Source: Mycobacterium lentiflavum (GTDB lineage Bacteria > Actinomycetota > Actinomycetes > Mycobacteriales > Mycobacteriaceae). From it: a stretch of 64,000 nucleotides of DNA. Numbering within the stretch: position 1 is the stretch's first letter; each line of letters opens with the position of its first letter. Below are positions 26,959-36,029 of this stretch, one piece after another. The translations under genes were made by a program, and so were the position numbers. The notes beneath the pieces are model-generated. The model was not told the DNA's origin. It saw only the letters and a program-made list of their open reading frames with translations, and ran no database searches. The stretch is taken from positions 3,782,001 through 3,846,000 of the forward strand of contig NZ_CP092423.2 of the NCBI RefSeq assembly GCF_022374895.2, read 5' to 3'.

Positions 26959-27857
26959 GATGCCAAGTCTCGCCCCGCAATGCGGCCGCGCCGGAAATCG
27001 CGCACCGAGAGGTAGATCTCGGCGAGCAGCAAACCCGCCGCGACCAGCGCGGGTAACCAGTACAGCTGGATCCGTTCGGCCTCGATGTCAGTGCCGTGCC
27101 CGGTGTCGGGAAGCTCTACCCGGAAAGGCTGACCGGGATCCCGGTGTAGGTAGGGCATATTGAGGTGTCGAGCGATTTCCCGCAATTCGGGTTCGTCGAT
27201 CGCATCAGCACGGCCGTAGGCCAGCACCGCTCCCGCGGCCGGCGGGCTGATGTCGAAATCGCCCTGCGGCGCGCGCGAACCGAAGTACAAGAGCACGTTT
27301 CGCGAGCCCGGATATTGCTGAGCGGCCTGCGGCAGTTGGTATCGCAACATGTTGGCCGCTGCCGCCGCATTCACCTCAACACTTTTCCGGTTGGCACTCA
27401 GGGCAGCGACGGTCGGCCGCAGACTCCAGCCATCGTCGGACAACGGCCAGTCCAGCGAGGCCTTCGAATCGAAGGCGATCAACGCATACCGCGCCGCCGG
27501 ATACTGTTTGATCAATGCCGCGATGTCGTCGCGCATCCCGGCAATCCGCGGTTCACCGGTGCCGTAATCGTCGACATCCGAGTCCGCGGACCGATCGACG
27601 ACGAGGAAGAAGTTCAGATTGGCGCCGGTCGCGGGCGTTGTCCCCCTCTGACTTTCGTCGCGTGCAAGTGCGGGTCTGGTGGTCGCCAAGATGAGCAGCG
27701 ACACCGCCAAAGTGACCCCACCCCAACGCAGCACCGCGCTTTTGCGTCGTAGTCCCGCCGATACCAGCACCCGCCACAGTGCTACGCCGCGAGCCAGAGC
27801 AAGCGCGGTGGCGACAACCGCGAGGATTGGCCAGGGCAACACGGGTTGAAACGTCAT
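26955..27857 (-). CDS. VWA-domain membrane protein of MoxR operon (first)
   Basis: 300 residues: two hydrophobic helices near the N-terminus (~8-25, ~45-62), a von Willebrand A-like domain (~80-245) and one C-terminal helix. The metal site (MIDAS) begins VVDRSADSD, i.e. D-x-S-x-D rather than D-x-S-x-S, so metal binding may be altered. Similar BatA/BatB-like proteins work with a MoxR AAA+ chaperone to mature envelope complexes. Overlaps both neighbours by four bases (ATGA), indicating translational coupling. Confidence 0.8.
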   Translation of the reverse strand: MTFQPVLPWPILAVVATALALARGVALWRVLVSAGLRRKSAVLRWGGVTLAVSLLILATTRPALARDESQRGTTPATGANLNFFLVVDRSADSDVDDYGTGEPRIAGMRDDIAALIKQYPAARYALIAFDSKASLDWPLSDDGWSLRPTVAALSANRKSVEVNAAAAANMLRYQLPQAAQQYPGSRNVLLYFGSRAPQGDFDISPPAAGAVLAYGRADAIDEPELREIARHLNMPYLHRDPGQPFRVELPDTGHGTDIEAERIQLYWLPALVAAGLLLAEIYLSVRDFRRGRIAGRDLAS

Positions 27858-28831
27858 CGGCGCAATACCAGTAGAGCTACCGAGAGCACGGCCGCCGACA
27901 ACAAGGCGATCGCCAGCGGTAGCACCGGCGCATCATGGTGGTCCGCAGTGACGACGGTGCCGTCCGCGAGACGCGCCGCTGGGGTGTGCGCCCGAATCTC
28001 GCTGAGCGCCTTGGTGACTGAATTCGTCCCAGCATTGAAGTGCCGGCCACCGGTCTGCTGGGTGAGCGCGACCAACTCAGCGCTCGTCGAGGACGGTGAC
28101 GTGTCGATCGCATTGACTTGAGCACCAGTGCGTTTGGCCAGTTCTCGCACAGAGTTGTCGCTAAACAGCGAGGCGCGCGACTCCCCGGCCGCGCGAAGCT
28201 CCGACGGCCCGAGATAGATCACCGAGCGCCGGTGCTTGTTTCGCTGCTCCGTGGCGGGAAACCCGGAGAGGCACAGCGCCAGTACATCATTCACGCTCGC
28301 GGCGTAGTCCGTGTAAGGCACCGGCAGAGCGAACGACGCCACCTGCGTCTCGCGTGCTACGGCGTAGTCGCCGAATCGTGATGCCGCGTATTGATGGTCA
28401 CGCGTCAGCGGCACCAGACGGCGGTTCGCCGATGTCAGGCCGATGCGTTGGGTCTGCGGCGAGGCGGTGATCTGCCGAGCGAAATAGTCGAGCAGTTCAG
28501 CCGTCGACGCATCCGTCGCGGGCTGCGCGACGCACAGCATGATGTCCTCGGCGTGCACGACGTCGAAGTCGTCGCTAGCCTCGATGGGACGGGCCGCCGC
28601 CCAGGTGGCAGCGCCGAACATGGTCGTCAGCACCACCAGCGTCACGATCGTCGAAAGTGAACGCAGCCGTGCCACTTTCGCGTACTCGGGCAATCGGGTG
28701 AGGCGCGCGACGTTGGCCAACGGCCGCAGCCGCCGGCGGGCGGCGGTCATGGGTAGCAACGCCGCCAGCGCCACGACCGCAGCCAGGCAAGTCAATCCGA
28801 TGGCCGCAACCGGCCACCACATCAGGTCCAC
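27854..28831 (-). CDS. VWA-like membrane protein of MoxR operon (second)
   Basis: 325 residues: helices at ~5-28 and ~60-80, a Rossmann-like VWA domain (~95-275) and a C-terminal helix (~300-322). The expected D-x-S-x-S metal motif is absent at the first strand (IMLCVAQPATD), so this copy is probably metal-independent. SVIYLGPSELRAAGESRASLFSDNSVRELAKRTG is the later strand-helix segment, typical of VWA folds. Coupled to the next gene by a 4-bp overlap and to the preceding gene by a 10-bp overlap. Confidence 0.75.
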   Translation of the reverse strand: MDLMWWPVAAIGLTCLAAVVALAALLPMTAARRRLRPLANVARLTRLPEYAKVARLRSLSTIVTLVVLTTMFGAATWAAARPIEASDDFDVVHAEDIMLCVAQPATDASTAELLDYFARQITASPQTQRIGLTSANRRLVPLTRDHQYAASRFGDYAVARETQVASFALPVPYTDYAASVNDVLALCLSGFPATEQRNKHRRSVIYLGPSELRAAGESRASLFSDNSVRELAKRTGAQVNAIDTSPSSTSAELVALTQQTGGRHFNAGTNSVTKALSEIRAHTPAARLADGTVVTADHHDAPVLPLAIALLSAAVLSVALLVLRR

Positions 28832-29295
28832 GAGCGGATCAACTCCTGCGCCGAGGCGCTCACATCACCGATGTCGATCTGCGTCTCGGCGTTGAACTGC
28901 GCGTCACCCAGGCGAGTCAGCAAGGGCGCGGCCGCGGCGAGATCCCCGTCGGCCACCTCGCCCACGTGCAGGTACTGGGCGCGCTCGCCGGTCGCCTGGT
29001 GCAGGAAGCTGCGAAGCGTCCGGCTAATAGCCGCACACGCCTCCGTAGCCGAGGCCCGGCCCGCGTAGTACTCGCCGGCAATGCGCTGCGCACAACGGGC
29101 GTACCGGTTGCGGACGATCCGGGCATGCATGCGTCGCACCACGGGGATATGCCGCAACCGGTGCGATGGCAGGGTCCACACGAAAATTACTGAATACCAA
29201 GCGATAACGACGAGAACCAACAAGATGGCCCATACCAGCCACCACGCCGAGTATGGCTGCGGGCCGAACACGTGACGCAGCAGGTTATCCGGCAC
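28822..29295 (-). CDS. Single-pass membrane protein, DUF4381-like, MoxR operon
   Basis: 157 residues from GTG 29295, which lies inside the end of the DUF58 gene (11-bp overlap) with GAGGTG about ten nt upstream. One strong membrane helix (AWWLVWAILLVLVVIAWY) is followed by a basic cytoplasmic helix region (RRMHARIVRNRYARCAQRIA) and a helical tail (AISRTLRSFLHQATGE). The layout and operon position match DUF4381-type partners of MoxR/VWA systems. Specific function unknown. Confidence 0.75.
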   Translation of the reverse strand: MPDNLLRHVFGPQPYSAWWLVWAILLVLVVIAWYSVIFVWTLPSHRLRHIPVVRRMHARIVRNRYARCAQRIAGEYYAGRASATEACAAISRTLRSFLHQATGERAQYLHVGEVADGDLAAAAPLLTRLGDAQFNAETQIDIGDVSASAQELIRSWT

Positions 29296-30151
29296 CAACA
29301 GACACCTCGGTGAGGCCGACGAGTTCGCGCCGGATGTCGCTGCTAGCACCAATGGTGGCGTGAGGAATCGCATGTCCGGTCAGAAACGCACCGAGACGAG
29401 CGCGGCGGGCCTGCTCGGCTCGGCGGTAGGCGGCCACGACTCGCGGGCCGAGGTCGGCTCCGTTCAGGACGAAGCGACCGGTGGCGACGTCGTACCCGTC
29501 GGTGTTGTCGGGTCCCACCGCGGGCATGTCCGACACCATTGCCCACATGATGTCGTGGCGGGCGCTCAGCCGGGTGAGCACCGTGCTGAGCCGGTCGTCG
29601 ATGTCGGGTTCGTCGGACATTACGATGATCAGCATGGTGTGTCGGTAATGCGTTGCCACGTAATCGAGTTGGGCGGTGATATCACTGGAACCGGGGTCGG
29701 TCGTGGTGTGCTGGTACCACCGGTGCAGTAGTCCCTCGACGTGCGACTCACCGCGCTGCTGAGTGATGTTCACGCAGCCGCGGCGGTCGCCGTAGACCAT
29801 GCCGATTTGATCCGAGCGCCGCAGGCCGATCAACCCCACCGCGCCCATGAGGTGCGCGGCTATGTCGCGCTTGCACTCGCCGCTCGGGGCGAGCGCCGAC
29901 ATATTGCGACCGGCGTCGGCGACGAGCAGGATCTTGTGATGCTTTTCGGAGACGAACCGTTTGATGAGCACACTGCCCGACCGCGCAGAAGCCTTCCAGT
30001 CGATATCGCGGACGTCGTCACCGGGAACATACGGGCGTAGGTCGTCGAATTCCATACTGCGCGTGTGCAACAACGCGTAACGTCCGCCTTCGAGCAGGCC
30101 ACGCGTGTCGCCGCCAAAGTGGGCCTTTGCCCGGTTGAGGTGCTTACCCAT
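29285..30151 (-). CDS. DUF58 domain protein
   Basis: 288 residues. The DUF58 signature R-P-Y-V-P-G-D-D-V-R-D-I-D-W-K-A-S-A-R lies at residues ~39-57, followed by a VWA-like core (ILLVADAGRNM). No membrane helix is obvious, so the protein is cytosolic or peripheral. DUF58 proteins are constant partners of MoxR ATPases. The gene follows moxR after 17 bp and overlaps the next gene by 11 bp. Role: probably an adaptor that couples the ATPase to the membrane VWA proteins (inference from family context). Confidence 0.9.
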   Translation of the reverse strand: MGKHLNRAKAHFGGDTRGLLEGGRYALLHTRSMEFDDLRPYVPGDDVRDIDWKASARSGSVLIKRFVSEKHHKILLVADAGRNMSALAPSGECKRDIAAHLMGAVGLIGLRRSDQIGMVYGDRRGCVNITQQRGESHVEGLLHRWYQHTTTDPGSSDITAQLDYVATHYRHTMLIIVMSDEPDIDDRLSTVLTRLSARHDIMWAMVSDMPAVGPDNTDGYDVATGRFVLNGADLGPRVVAAYRRAEQARRARLGAFLTGHAIPHATIGASSDIRRELVGLTEVSVGAG

Positions 30152-30168
30152 GACGACTTCAGGGCACC

Positions 30169-31170
30169 TCAGGGGACCCTGACGGCCCGCAGCGCGGCGT
30201 CCACCACGACCTCGGGAGTGATACCGGCACTGGCCGCTTCGAATCCGAGGATGAGCCGGTGCCGCAGCACCCGGTGGGCAAGCTTCGCGATGTCCTCGGG
30301 CAGCACATACGCACGTCCGGACAGCACCGCCTGCGCCCGGGCCGCCCTGCAGAACGCGATCGTGGCGCGTGGGCTGGCACCGTACTCGACCAGCCGAGCG
30401 ATCTGCTTGGGTAACGCCCGCGTGGGGTAGCGAGTCGCGTCGACCAGTTGGCTGGCATAAAGCATCAGCGCACGATCCATGTGGACGTGGCGCACCAGCT
30501 TCTGCAGGCCCAGCACGTCTTCGAGGCTGACCACCGGCGCGCTGGGATGCTCCTTGTCGTAGATGCCGGCGTCGATCCGTGCCATCACTTCCACCTCCTC
30601 CTCCGGGGAGGGGTAGCGCACGATCTCCTTGAGCAGGAAGCGGTCGGTCTGGGCCTCCGACAGCGGATACGTGCCTTCCTGGTCGACGGGGTTCTGGGTA
30701 GCCAGGACGAGGAACGGATCCGCAATCGGGTGTTCCTGTCCGGCGATCGTGGTCTGCCGCTCCTCCATCGCCTCGAGCATCGCGCTCTGGGTCTTGGCAC
30801 TTGACCGGTTGATCTCGTCGAGCAGCACGATGTTGGCGTGCACCGGCCCCAGCCGAGTAACGAACGCGTTTGTCGCGGAGTCATAGATTTGCGTGCCAAT
30901 GATGTCGCTGGGCAGCAGGTCGGGGGTGCATTGAATGCGGTGGAAGCGGCCATCGATCGACTCGGCGAGCACCTTGGCGGCGGTGGTCTTGGCCAGGCCA
31001 GGCACGCTTTCGAGCAAGATGTGACCGCCCGTCAACAGGCCAATCAGCAGCGACTCCCTGAGGTCGCGCTGGCCGACAATCTTGGCTGTGAATGCCGCCG
31101 AGATGGCGTCTACGATTTCCCGTACGCCGTCGAGTTCGCGCTGATCCGGTTGCGTCCGTGCTGTGCTCAT
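30169..31170 (-). CDS. moxR: MoxR-family AAA+ ATPase
   Basis: 333 residues from ATG 31170. Walker A is S-V-P-G-L-A-K-T-T (~53-61), Walker B V-L-L-D-E-I-N-R-S, then the MoxR-typical A-T-Q-N-P-V-D-Q-E-G-T-Y-P-L-S-E-A-Q-T-D-R-F and a lid domain. It is the first gene of a seven-gene minus-strand operon (moxR, DUF58, DUF4381-like, two VWA, TPR-like, SEC-C). MoxR proteins act as chaperones inserting metals or maturing membrane complexes, with roles in stress resistance. Which mycobacterial MoxR paralogue this is cannot be settled here. An upstream in-frame extension of 110 codons is low-complexity and rejected. Confidence 0.92.
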   Translation of the reverse strand: MSTARTQPDQRELDGVREIVDAISAAFTAKIVGQRDLRESLLIGLLTGGHILLESVPGLAKTTAAKVLAESIDGRFHRIQCTPDLLPSDIIGTQIYDSATNAFVTRLGPVHANIVLLDEINRSSAKTQSAMLEAMEERQTTIAGQEHPIADPFLVLATQNPVDQEGTYPLSEAQTDRFLLKEIVRYPSPEEEVEVMARIDAGIYDKEHPSAPVVSLEDVLGLQKLVRHVHMDRALMLYASQLVDATRYPTRALPKQIARLVEYGASPRATIAFCRAARAQAVLSGRAYVLPEDIAKLAHRVLRHRLILGFEAASAGITPEVVVDAALRAVRVP

Positions 31171-31394
31171 ACGCACGATGGGGTACCCGGACACCGAATT
31201 TCCACACCCCGCCGGGGTGTGCGACGTCCGACGGACCGCGGCGACCCGACCGCAATGCCGCCCTACCGGAGCCCGAGGCGCAGGTATACCGGTCCCCGTC
31301 CCGAGTCCCCGCTCAATCGGCGGCGGGCTGGGAAGCAGTGACCGCTCGCCTCGACTCCACCGCACCCTGGCGAAAATAGCTTCGCCTCCAGGGA

Positions 31395-32654
31395 TCAACT
31401 CCCGGTCAGGATCCGATACTGGGCTGCCATCTCCTGTTGGACGTTGTCGAGTTGGCGGGCAACGGTTTTGATCGTGTAGCGGCCCGCAGCGGCCAGACAC
31501 CAGTAGCGGGGCACCAGGCCGTTGGATCCGGCGACGCGGGTGCAGTGACTGTCCGGAAGACCGGGAACTGGTGAAGCCGCCTGTGCAGCAGGAGTTTTAG
31601 CGGCGAGATCGCTGTAGGCTTGGGCGAGAGTCTGCGCTGCCGTGGGGTCTTTGGTCTGGTAAACGGTGGTCAGGTTCACCGAAACGAAGTCCACACCCGC
31701 GGCGGAAAGCAGCGGCCCGGTTTGCACGGGGTCGTCTTCGAGGTGCAGCGCACCCGCGGGCGGATACGCGGCTCCGGACATCGAAGTGGTCTGGTCGGCT
31801 GGCGGCGCCAAGGTGCGAGCGACAAGGCCCGTGGGATCCAGTGCAAGGGTGGGGAACTCGACGGCTTCGGTTGGCACAAAGGTGTCGATGAGCGGAACCT
31901 GACGATCCAGTGTGCGCCCAGCGAGCTGGGCTTCACAGTCCGGGCCGGCCGCACACCGCACCACTTGAACGAGTACGTAGGGACCACGTGCGGTAAGCGC
32001 CGTCAGTTCCCGAACGGTTTGGGTGCCCTCCTGAAAAGTAAGCACCGTGCCATTGGCGTCGGGATGTCCTGGAATGGGCAGGGGGCTTTCCGGTTCTGTC
32101 ACGATCGGAGTGGCGGTGGGATCTCGGGGCATATGCCTGGCCGCCGTGGTCATGTTCTGAGCCGCCTGCGAAGCCTCCGCGGGGCTGGCGAATCGCAGCA
32201 CGGAATTGCGCAGCGCCAGCTGCGGATTGGGGCCCGGGCTTTGTCGCTCAGTCACGAATCCGACCACCAACGACAAGTTGTACGCGCCGCCGCCGATCGG
32301 CGCCCACACCGCTCGCGTCAGGCCCTTGGATTCGGCGATGACAGCCGGGCCGGACGAGCTCAGGCCGATCAGCGAGGGCTCAACTTCCCAGGGACCGACG
32401 ACGTAGGCAGCCATCCGGTGGCCTTCGACGAGCCGCCCCGCGTGGTCGGAGCCGGCATTGCCCAGCGGCGGCTGCGGCATGACGGGATAGTTCCCAGGGT
32501 CGAGCGAGGAAGCGTTCACCGGTGCCGTGGCCGATGACCTCGACTCGGGCGCGCGGGTGGCTTCTCCGCCGGTGGTGTGGCTGCAGCCCACCAGCACCAG
32601 CGCCAGAAGCACGCTAAGAATCCTTGGGTTTAGTTGTGGCAGTGTAGTTTTCAT
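31395..32654 (-). CDS. DUF7373-type lipoprotein
   Basis: 419 residues. The signal peptide ends in a lipobox (A-L-V-L-V-G-C) at about Cys24. The body is a two-lobed mycobacterial lipoprotein family with segments such as HAGRLVEGHRMAAYVVGPWE, LRFASPAEASQAAQNM and YWCLAAAGRYTIKTVARQ. Members are exported and membrane-anchored, function unknown. It is the last of a minus-strand group (TPM protein, STPK, DUF4878 lipoprotein, this gene), 25 bp after the DUF4878 gene, so it may be part of the kinase's extracytoplasmic sensing or output (inference). Confidence 0.8.
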   Translation of the reverse strand: MKTTLPQLNPRILSVLLALVLVGCSHTTGGEATRAPESRSSATAPVNASSLDPGNYPVMPQPPLGNAGSDHAGRLVEGHRMAAYVVGPWEVEPSLIGLSSSGPAVIAESKGLTRAVWAPIGGGAYNLSLVVGFVTERQSPGPNPQLALRNSVLRFASPAEASQAAQNMTTAARHMPRDPTATPIVTEPESPLPIPGHPDANGTVLTFQEGTQTVRELTALTARGPYVLVQVVRCAAGPDCEAQLAGRTLDRQVPLIDTFVPTEAVEFPTLALDPTGLVARTLAPPADQTTSMSGAAYPPAGALHLEDDPVQTGPLLSAAGVDFVSVNLTTVYQTKDPTAAQTLAQAYSDLAAKTPAAQAASPVPGLPDSHCTRVAGSNGLVPRYWCLAAAGRYTIKTVARQLDNVQQEMAAQYRILTGS

Positions 32655-32679
32655 ATCGGCCCGGGGCTTGAGAGACTGG

Positions 32680-33171
32680 TCACGATGTCTTGCAGATCTT
32701 CCACCCGTCTTCGAGTTTCAACGGCAAGCTGACGGTGCGAGTACCCATGGTCTCGTTTTGCCCCTCGAACGTGGCATCGGCGGTGTCACCGGTGATCGCG
32801 ATGTTGGTGATGTTCTTGATCGTGGTGACGCCGTTTTGGGCGCGGCTCTTCTTAACGTAATTGATTGCGGTGCCGCTGAATTGGCTCCTCATCGCGGTAC
32901 ACATCAATTGCAGGTAGGCGTCCCAATTTTGGGTGTTGTACGCATCCTGAAACGCCATCAGGGTCTCGCGGATCTGATCCTCGGCGGAAGGCGTGGCCGA
33001 GGGGGCCGGTGGTGCCGGGCGACCGGACGGGGCCGCGACGGTCGGTGAGGCCGAGACACCCGTCTTCTGGGGCAGCGCCGAGCCCCCGGTCACCGTCGTA
33101 CACGAGGTCGCCAGCCCAGCGGCTATACCGATGGCCCCCAGCCGGGCAACGACCGGCACGAAAGTATTCAT
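32680..33171 (-). CDS. DUF4878-like lipoprotein
   Basis: 163 residues. Lipobox G-L-A-T-S-C at about Cys24, then a Pro/Ala linker, then an NTF2-like (DUF4878) domain (~60-163): DQIRETLMAFQDAYNTQNWDA opening helix, later EGQNETMGTRTVSLPLKLED strands and GWKICKTS end. Such domains are common extracytoplasmic modules in mycobacteria. It lies 20 bp downstream of the kinase gene on the same strand, likely co-transcribed. Confidence 0.82.
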   Translation of the reverse strand: MNTFVPVVARLGAIGIAAGLATSCTTVTGGSALPQKTGVSASPTVAAPSGRPAPPAPSATPSAEDQIRETLMAFQDAYNTQNWDAYLQLMCTAMRSQFSGTAINYVKKSRAQNGVTTIKNITNIAITGDTADATFEGQNETMGTRTVSLPLKLEDGWKICKTS

Positions 33172-33191
33172 CGATCTCCCCCCTTGTCGCC

Positions 33192-34898
33192 CTATTGTCG
33201 AGGCACTTTGTTGGCGGTGGCGCTGACCAACGCGGCGATGTCGGCCCCTCCCGCCGCACTACATTGGCGAATATCGACTAAGACGTTGCCGCGCACCATC
33301 ATTCCGTGATCACACGATCCGCCGCCGCGTAGGGTCGCCGCCAGGGTCAGCACGCCAGCGGTGGTCTGCGGCTGGCCGAAGTCCCAGGTTTTGGCGGGAG
33401 TGCCCGGTTCGGTCACGGTGATGGATTTTCCACCACACAAGGACCACTGCCCCTCCTGAGAAGTAAGGGCGGACACGGCGTTGTCTCTTTGGAAAGCGAT
33501 AACCGCTTGGGTGACGCTGTCCTGCCAAGCCTGTTCGTTCATGCCGCGCAACGTTTGTACGGCCACACCCGTATACCCCTTTTGTCCGTCGACGTTCTGC
33601 TGCGCGGGTGCCCACGCGCCGAGGCATTGCTGGTTGTCGACCGCCGCGGAATCGTCGAGCAGGCTGGCGCTGTCTTGCTCCAGAACCAGCGGATCCCCAT
33701 TGGCCGCGACCGGAAGCTGCGCCGCGGACAGCAAAATGGCGCGCAATTGAGCGGGCGCGACGTTGGTGGCCGGCGGCCCCTGAGGTGACGCCGGCGCACC
33801 CGGCGATCCAGAGCCCGGGCGGGAGCCAGCGCTTGGTCCCGCGGCGTCGGGCCAGACCAGCATGGCGACCGTGGCGCCCAACAGCACTACACCGGCCAGC
33901 GCGGCGGCGATCAGAGCGCGCCGACGCTTAGCCGGACCGGCCGGCGGGAACGGACCGGGTGTCGGGGAGCCCCGCCACGCGGACACCGTCGGCGGCTGCG
34001 AGGTATGCGGGTAGGAGCGGACGGCGCCACTGGGTATCGACGGCAGCGGCGCGTAGCGGTTGCGCTCGTGCAGCGCCGAAACCGCGGCGTCGGCGAGGGC
34101 GCTCGCCGTCGGGAACCGGGCGGCGGGATCTTTTGCCATCGCGACCGCGATCACGTGGTCGAGGGCGGGAGGAAGCGATGGCACCGCGTCGGTGACTCGC
34201 GGCGGCGGCTGGAACAAGTGGGCCATCATCACGGCCGCGGCCCCGTTGGTCGCCGCGAAAGGCGTGTTGCCGGTGAGCAACCGATACAGCGTGCAACCCA
34301 GTGAATAGATGTCGACCCGTCCGTCGATGCGTCCATTCGACAGCACCTCGGGTGCGGCGTAACCGATTGTAGCCACCACCGCCCCCGTGGCGGTCAGCCC
34401 AACGTCGTCCAGAGCGCGAGCAATCCCGAAGTCGCCCAGCAGAACTCGCTCGTTGGGGCCGACGGGGCCCGACAGCATGAAGTTGCCCGGTTTGACATCG
34501 CGGTGAATGACGTGGTTGGCGTGGGCGAAATCGAGCGCCCGAGCGACCTGGGTGATGATGTGTACCGCGCGCTGCGGGGTCATCGTTCCGTCGCACAGCG
34601 CGGCCTCGGCATCCGTGCCGTCGACGAACTGCATCGCGATCCACAGCTGGCCTTCGTCGGTTTGTCCGCGGGTGTAGACCGACACGATCTGGGGGTGCGC
34701 CAGGGCGGCCGCGGTGTCGGCTTCGCGGATGAAACGTGCTCGAAAATCCCGATCGCGCGACAGCTCGGCCGACAGCACTTTGAGCGCGACGTGGCGAGGC
34801 AATGCCGGGTCGGCGGCCAAGTACACAGTTCCCATGCCCCCACTGCCCAGCACCGCCTGGATGCGGTATCCGCAGACCAGGGACCCGTTTGCCAGCAC
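33192..34898 (-). CDS. Transmembrane Ser/Thr protein kinase with PknH-like extracellular sensor domain
   Basis: 568 residues. Kinase domain 1-~275: Gly-rich loop GSGGMGTVY, ATP-binding Lys40, catalytic H-R-D-V-K-P-G-N with Asp134, DFG at 156-158 and APE (YAAPEVL). A proline-rich juxtamembrane linker leads to one membrane helix (~325-347). The outer ~190 residues match the PknH C-terminal sensor type (ALLSAAQLP, WAPAQQNVDGQKGYTGVAV, several paired cysteines). It should phosphorylate cytosolic proteins on Ser/Thr in response to an envelope signal. Followed at 20 bp by a lipoprotein gene. Confidence 0.92.
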   Translation of the reverse strand: MLANGSLVCGYRIQAVLGSGGMGTVYLAADPALPRHVALKVLSAELSRDRDFRARFIREADTAAALAHPQIVSVYTRGQTDEGQLWIAMQFVDGTDAEAALCDGTMTPQRAVHIITQVARALDFAHANHVIHRDVKPGNFMLSGPVGPNERVLLGDFGIARALDDVGLTATGAVVATIGYAAPEVLSNGRIDGRVDIYSLGCTLYRLLTGNTPFAATNGAAAVMMAHLFQPPPRVTDAVPSLPPALDHVIAVAMAKDPAARFPTASALADAAVSALHERNRYAPLPSIPSGAVRSYPHTSQPPTVSAWRGSPTPGPFPPAGPAKRRRALIAAALAGVVLLGATVAMLVWPDAAGPSAGSRPGSGSPGAPASPQGPPATNVAPAQLRAILLSAAQLPVAANGDPLVLEQDSASLLDDSAAVDNQQCLGAWAPAQQNVDGQKGYTGVAVQTLRGMNEQAWQDSVTQAVIAFQRDNAVSALTSQEGQWSLCGGKSITVTEPGTPAKTWDFGQPQTTAGVLTLAATLRGGGSCDHGMMVRGNVLVDIRQCSAAGGADIAALVSATANKVPRQ

Positions 34899-34966
34899 GC
34901 ATCAACCCTACGGTCCGGCGGCCCGCGCCCGGGTCAGAACCGATCGACAGTCACCGATGCCCTTGC

Positions 34967-35899
34967 TCATCGAGCAGAGGTGGTGCCGCGGCGTCGTGGG
35001 GCGCGGTGGGCGGCAAGCACGTCGGCGTTTGCCAGCGTTTGCGCATGCGCGGCCAGCGTCGATGCCCCGTTGGCATGCGCGATTGCCTCCGCCTCGTTGC
35101 TCGCTTCCTTGTCGCGTGCGGCCGCCAAGTGCCGTTTCGCCTCTTCGAATCGGCTCTGGGCCTCGGCTCCGATGCTCTCGCGGTGCTTGGCGACGTACTC
35201 GGAGACTTGGCGCAATCGAGCGTCCGCGATGGGCAATGCCTGCCCCAACGACTCGACGCGCTGCCCATCGCGGTGGTCGACCGGGCGCGCGGAGCGCCGG
35301 CGTCGGGCGCGATATAGCAGAACGACCACCACGACGATGACCACGACGACGATGCCGCCGATCGCGATCCACAGCCAGATCCGGTTCGACGGGCCGGGCG
35401 CATTATTCGGTGCCGGCGGTTTGGCCGCCGGTGCCGACTGGTCCAATCCGGCGGCCGCTGCGACGGCGGCACCGCTGAAGTCTTTAGCGCTCACCGCCGG
35501 TTCAATCTTGTTGCTGCGCAGACTGTTCAAGTCGGCAGCCGTGAGACCGGGGACCTTCCCCGGCACCGAGAACGCATACGCCTTGGTATTGGTGGCCACT
35601 GCCAGCAGCGCGTCATGATCGTCCATCCCGCTGGCGGTGCGGGTTTTGTCGGCCCAGTTCTCAGGTTTATACCTGGAGAAGTTGTCGACATAGACCACCC
35701 ACAGTTGAACGTGCTGATCCTGATAGAGCCGGTCGATCGCCGAGCTGATCGTCGCCCGATCGGAATCGGTCAAAACCTGGGTGTTGTCGGTGATGTGATC
35801 GGTGAGCTTGGTCGGCGGTTGCGCGCCGGCGGGCGTTGCCGGCAGCAGGGCCGCCAGCAGGATCGTCAGGACTACACCGACCAGGCGAACGATTCGCAT
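34967..35899 (-). CDS. TPM-domain membrane protein (Rv2345-like)
   Basis: 310 residues. Signal peptide (LVGVVLTILLAALLPATPAGA), TPM domain (~27-150; ITDNTQVLTDSDRATISSAI, LWVVYVDNF), Pro/Ala linker, one membrane helix (IWLWIAIGGIVVVVIVVVVV), then a helical cytoplasmic coiled region (~220-300; SRFEEAKRHLAAARDKEASN). TPM proteins occur in envelope and photosystem repair contexts; biochemical role unclear. It precedes the kinase gene on the same strand by 68 bp. Confidence 0.82.
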   Translation of the reverse strand: MRIVRLVGVVLTILLAALLPATPAGAQPPTKLTDHITDNTQVLTDSDRATISSAIDRLYQDQHVQLWVVYVDNFSRYKPENWADKTRTASGMDDHDALLAVATNTKAYAFSVPGKVPGLTAADLNSLRSNKIEPAVSAKDFSGAAVAAAAGLDQSAPAAKPPAPNNAPGPSNRIWLWIAIGGIVVVVIVVVVVLLYRARRRRSARPVDHRDGQRVESLGQALPIADARLRQVSEYVAKHRESIGAEAQSRFEEAKRHLAAARDKEASNEAEAIAHANGASTLAAHAQTLANADVLAAHRAPRRRGTTSAR

Positions 35900-36029
35900 A
35901 CGGGTAATCTAGCCCGCCGCCCACCGATGGCCGAGATCATGCGTCTCCGCGGTGCAGCAGGCGGGAGTGTGTTGCACCGCTACTGTCGGTGAGTTATCCC
36001 AATCACAATGGCCACCAACCGTTTACAGC

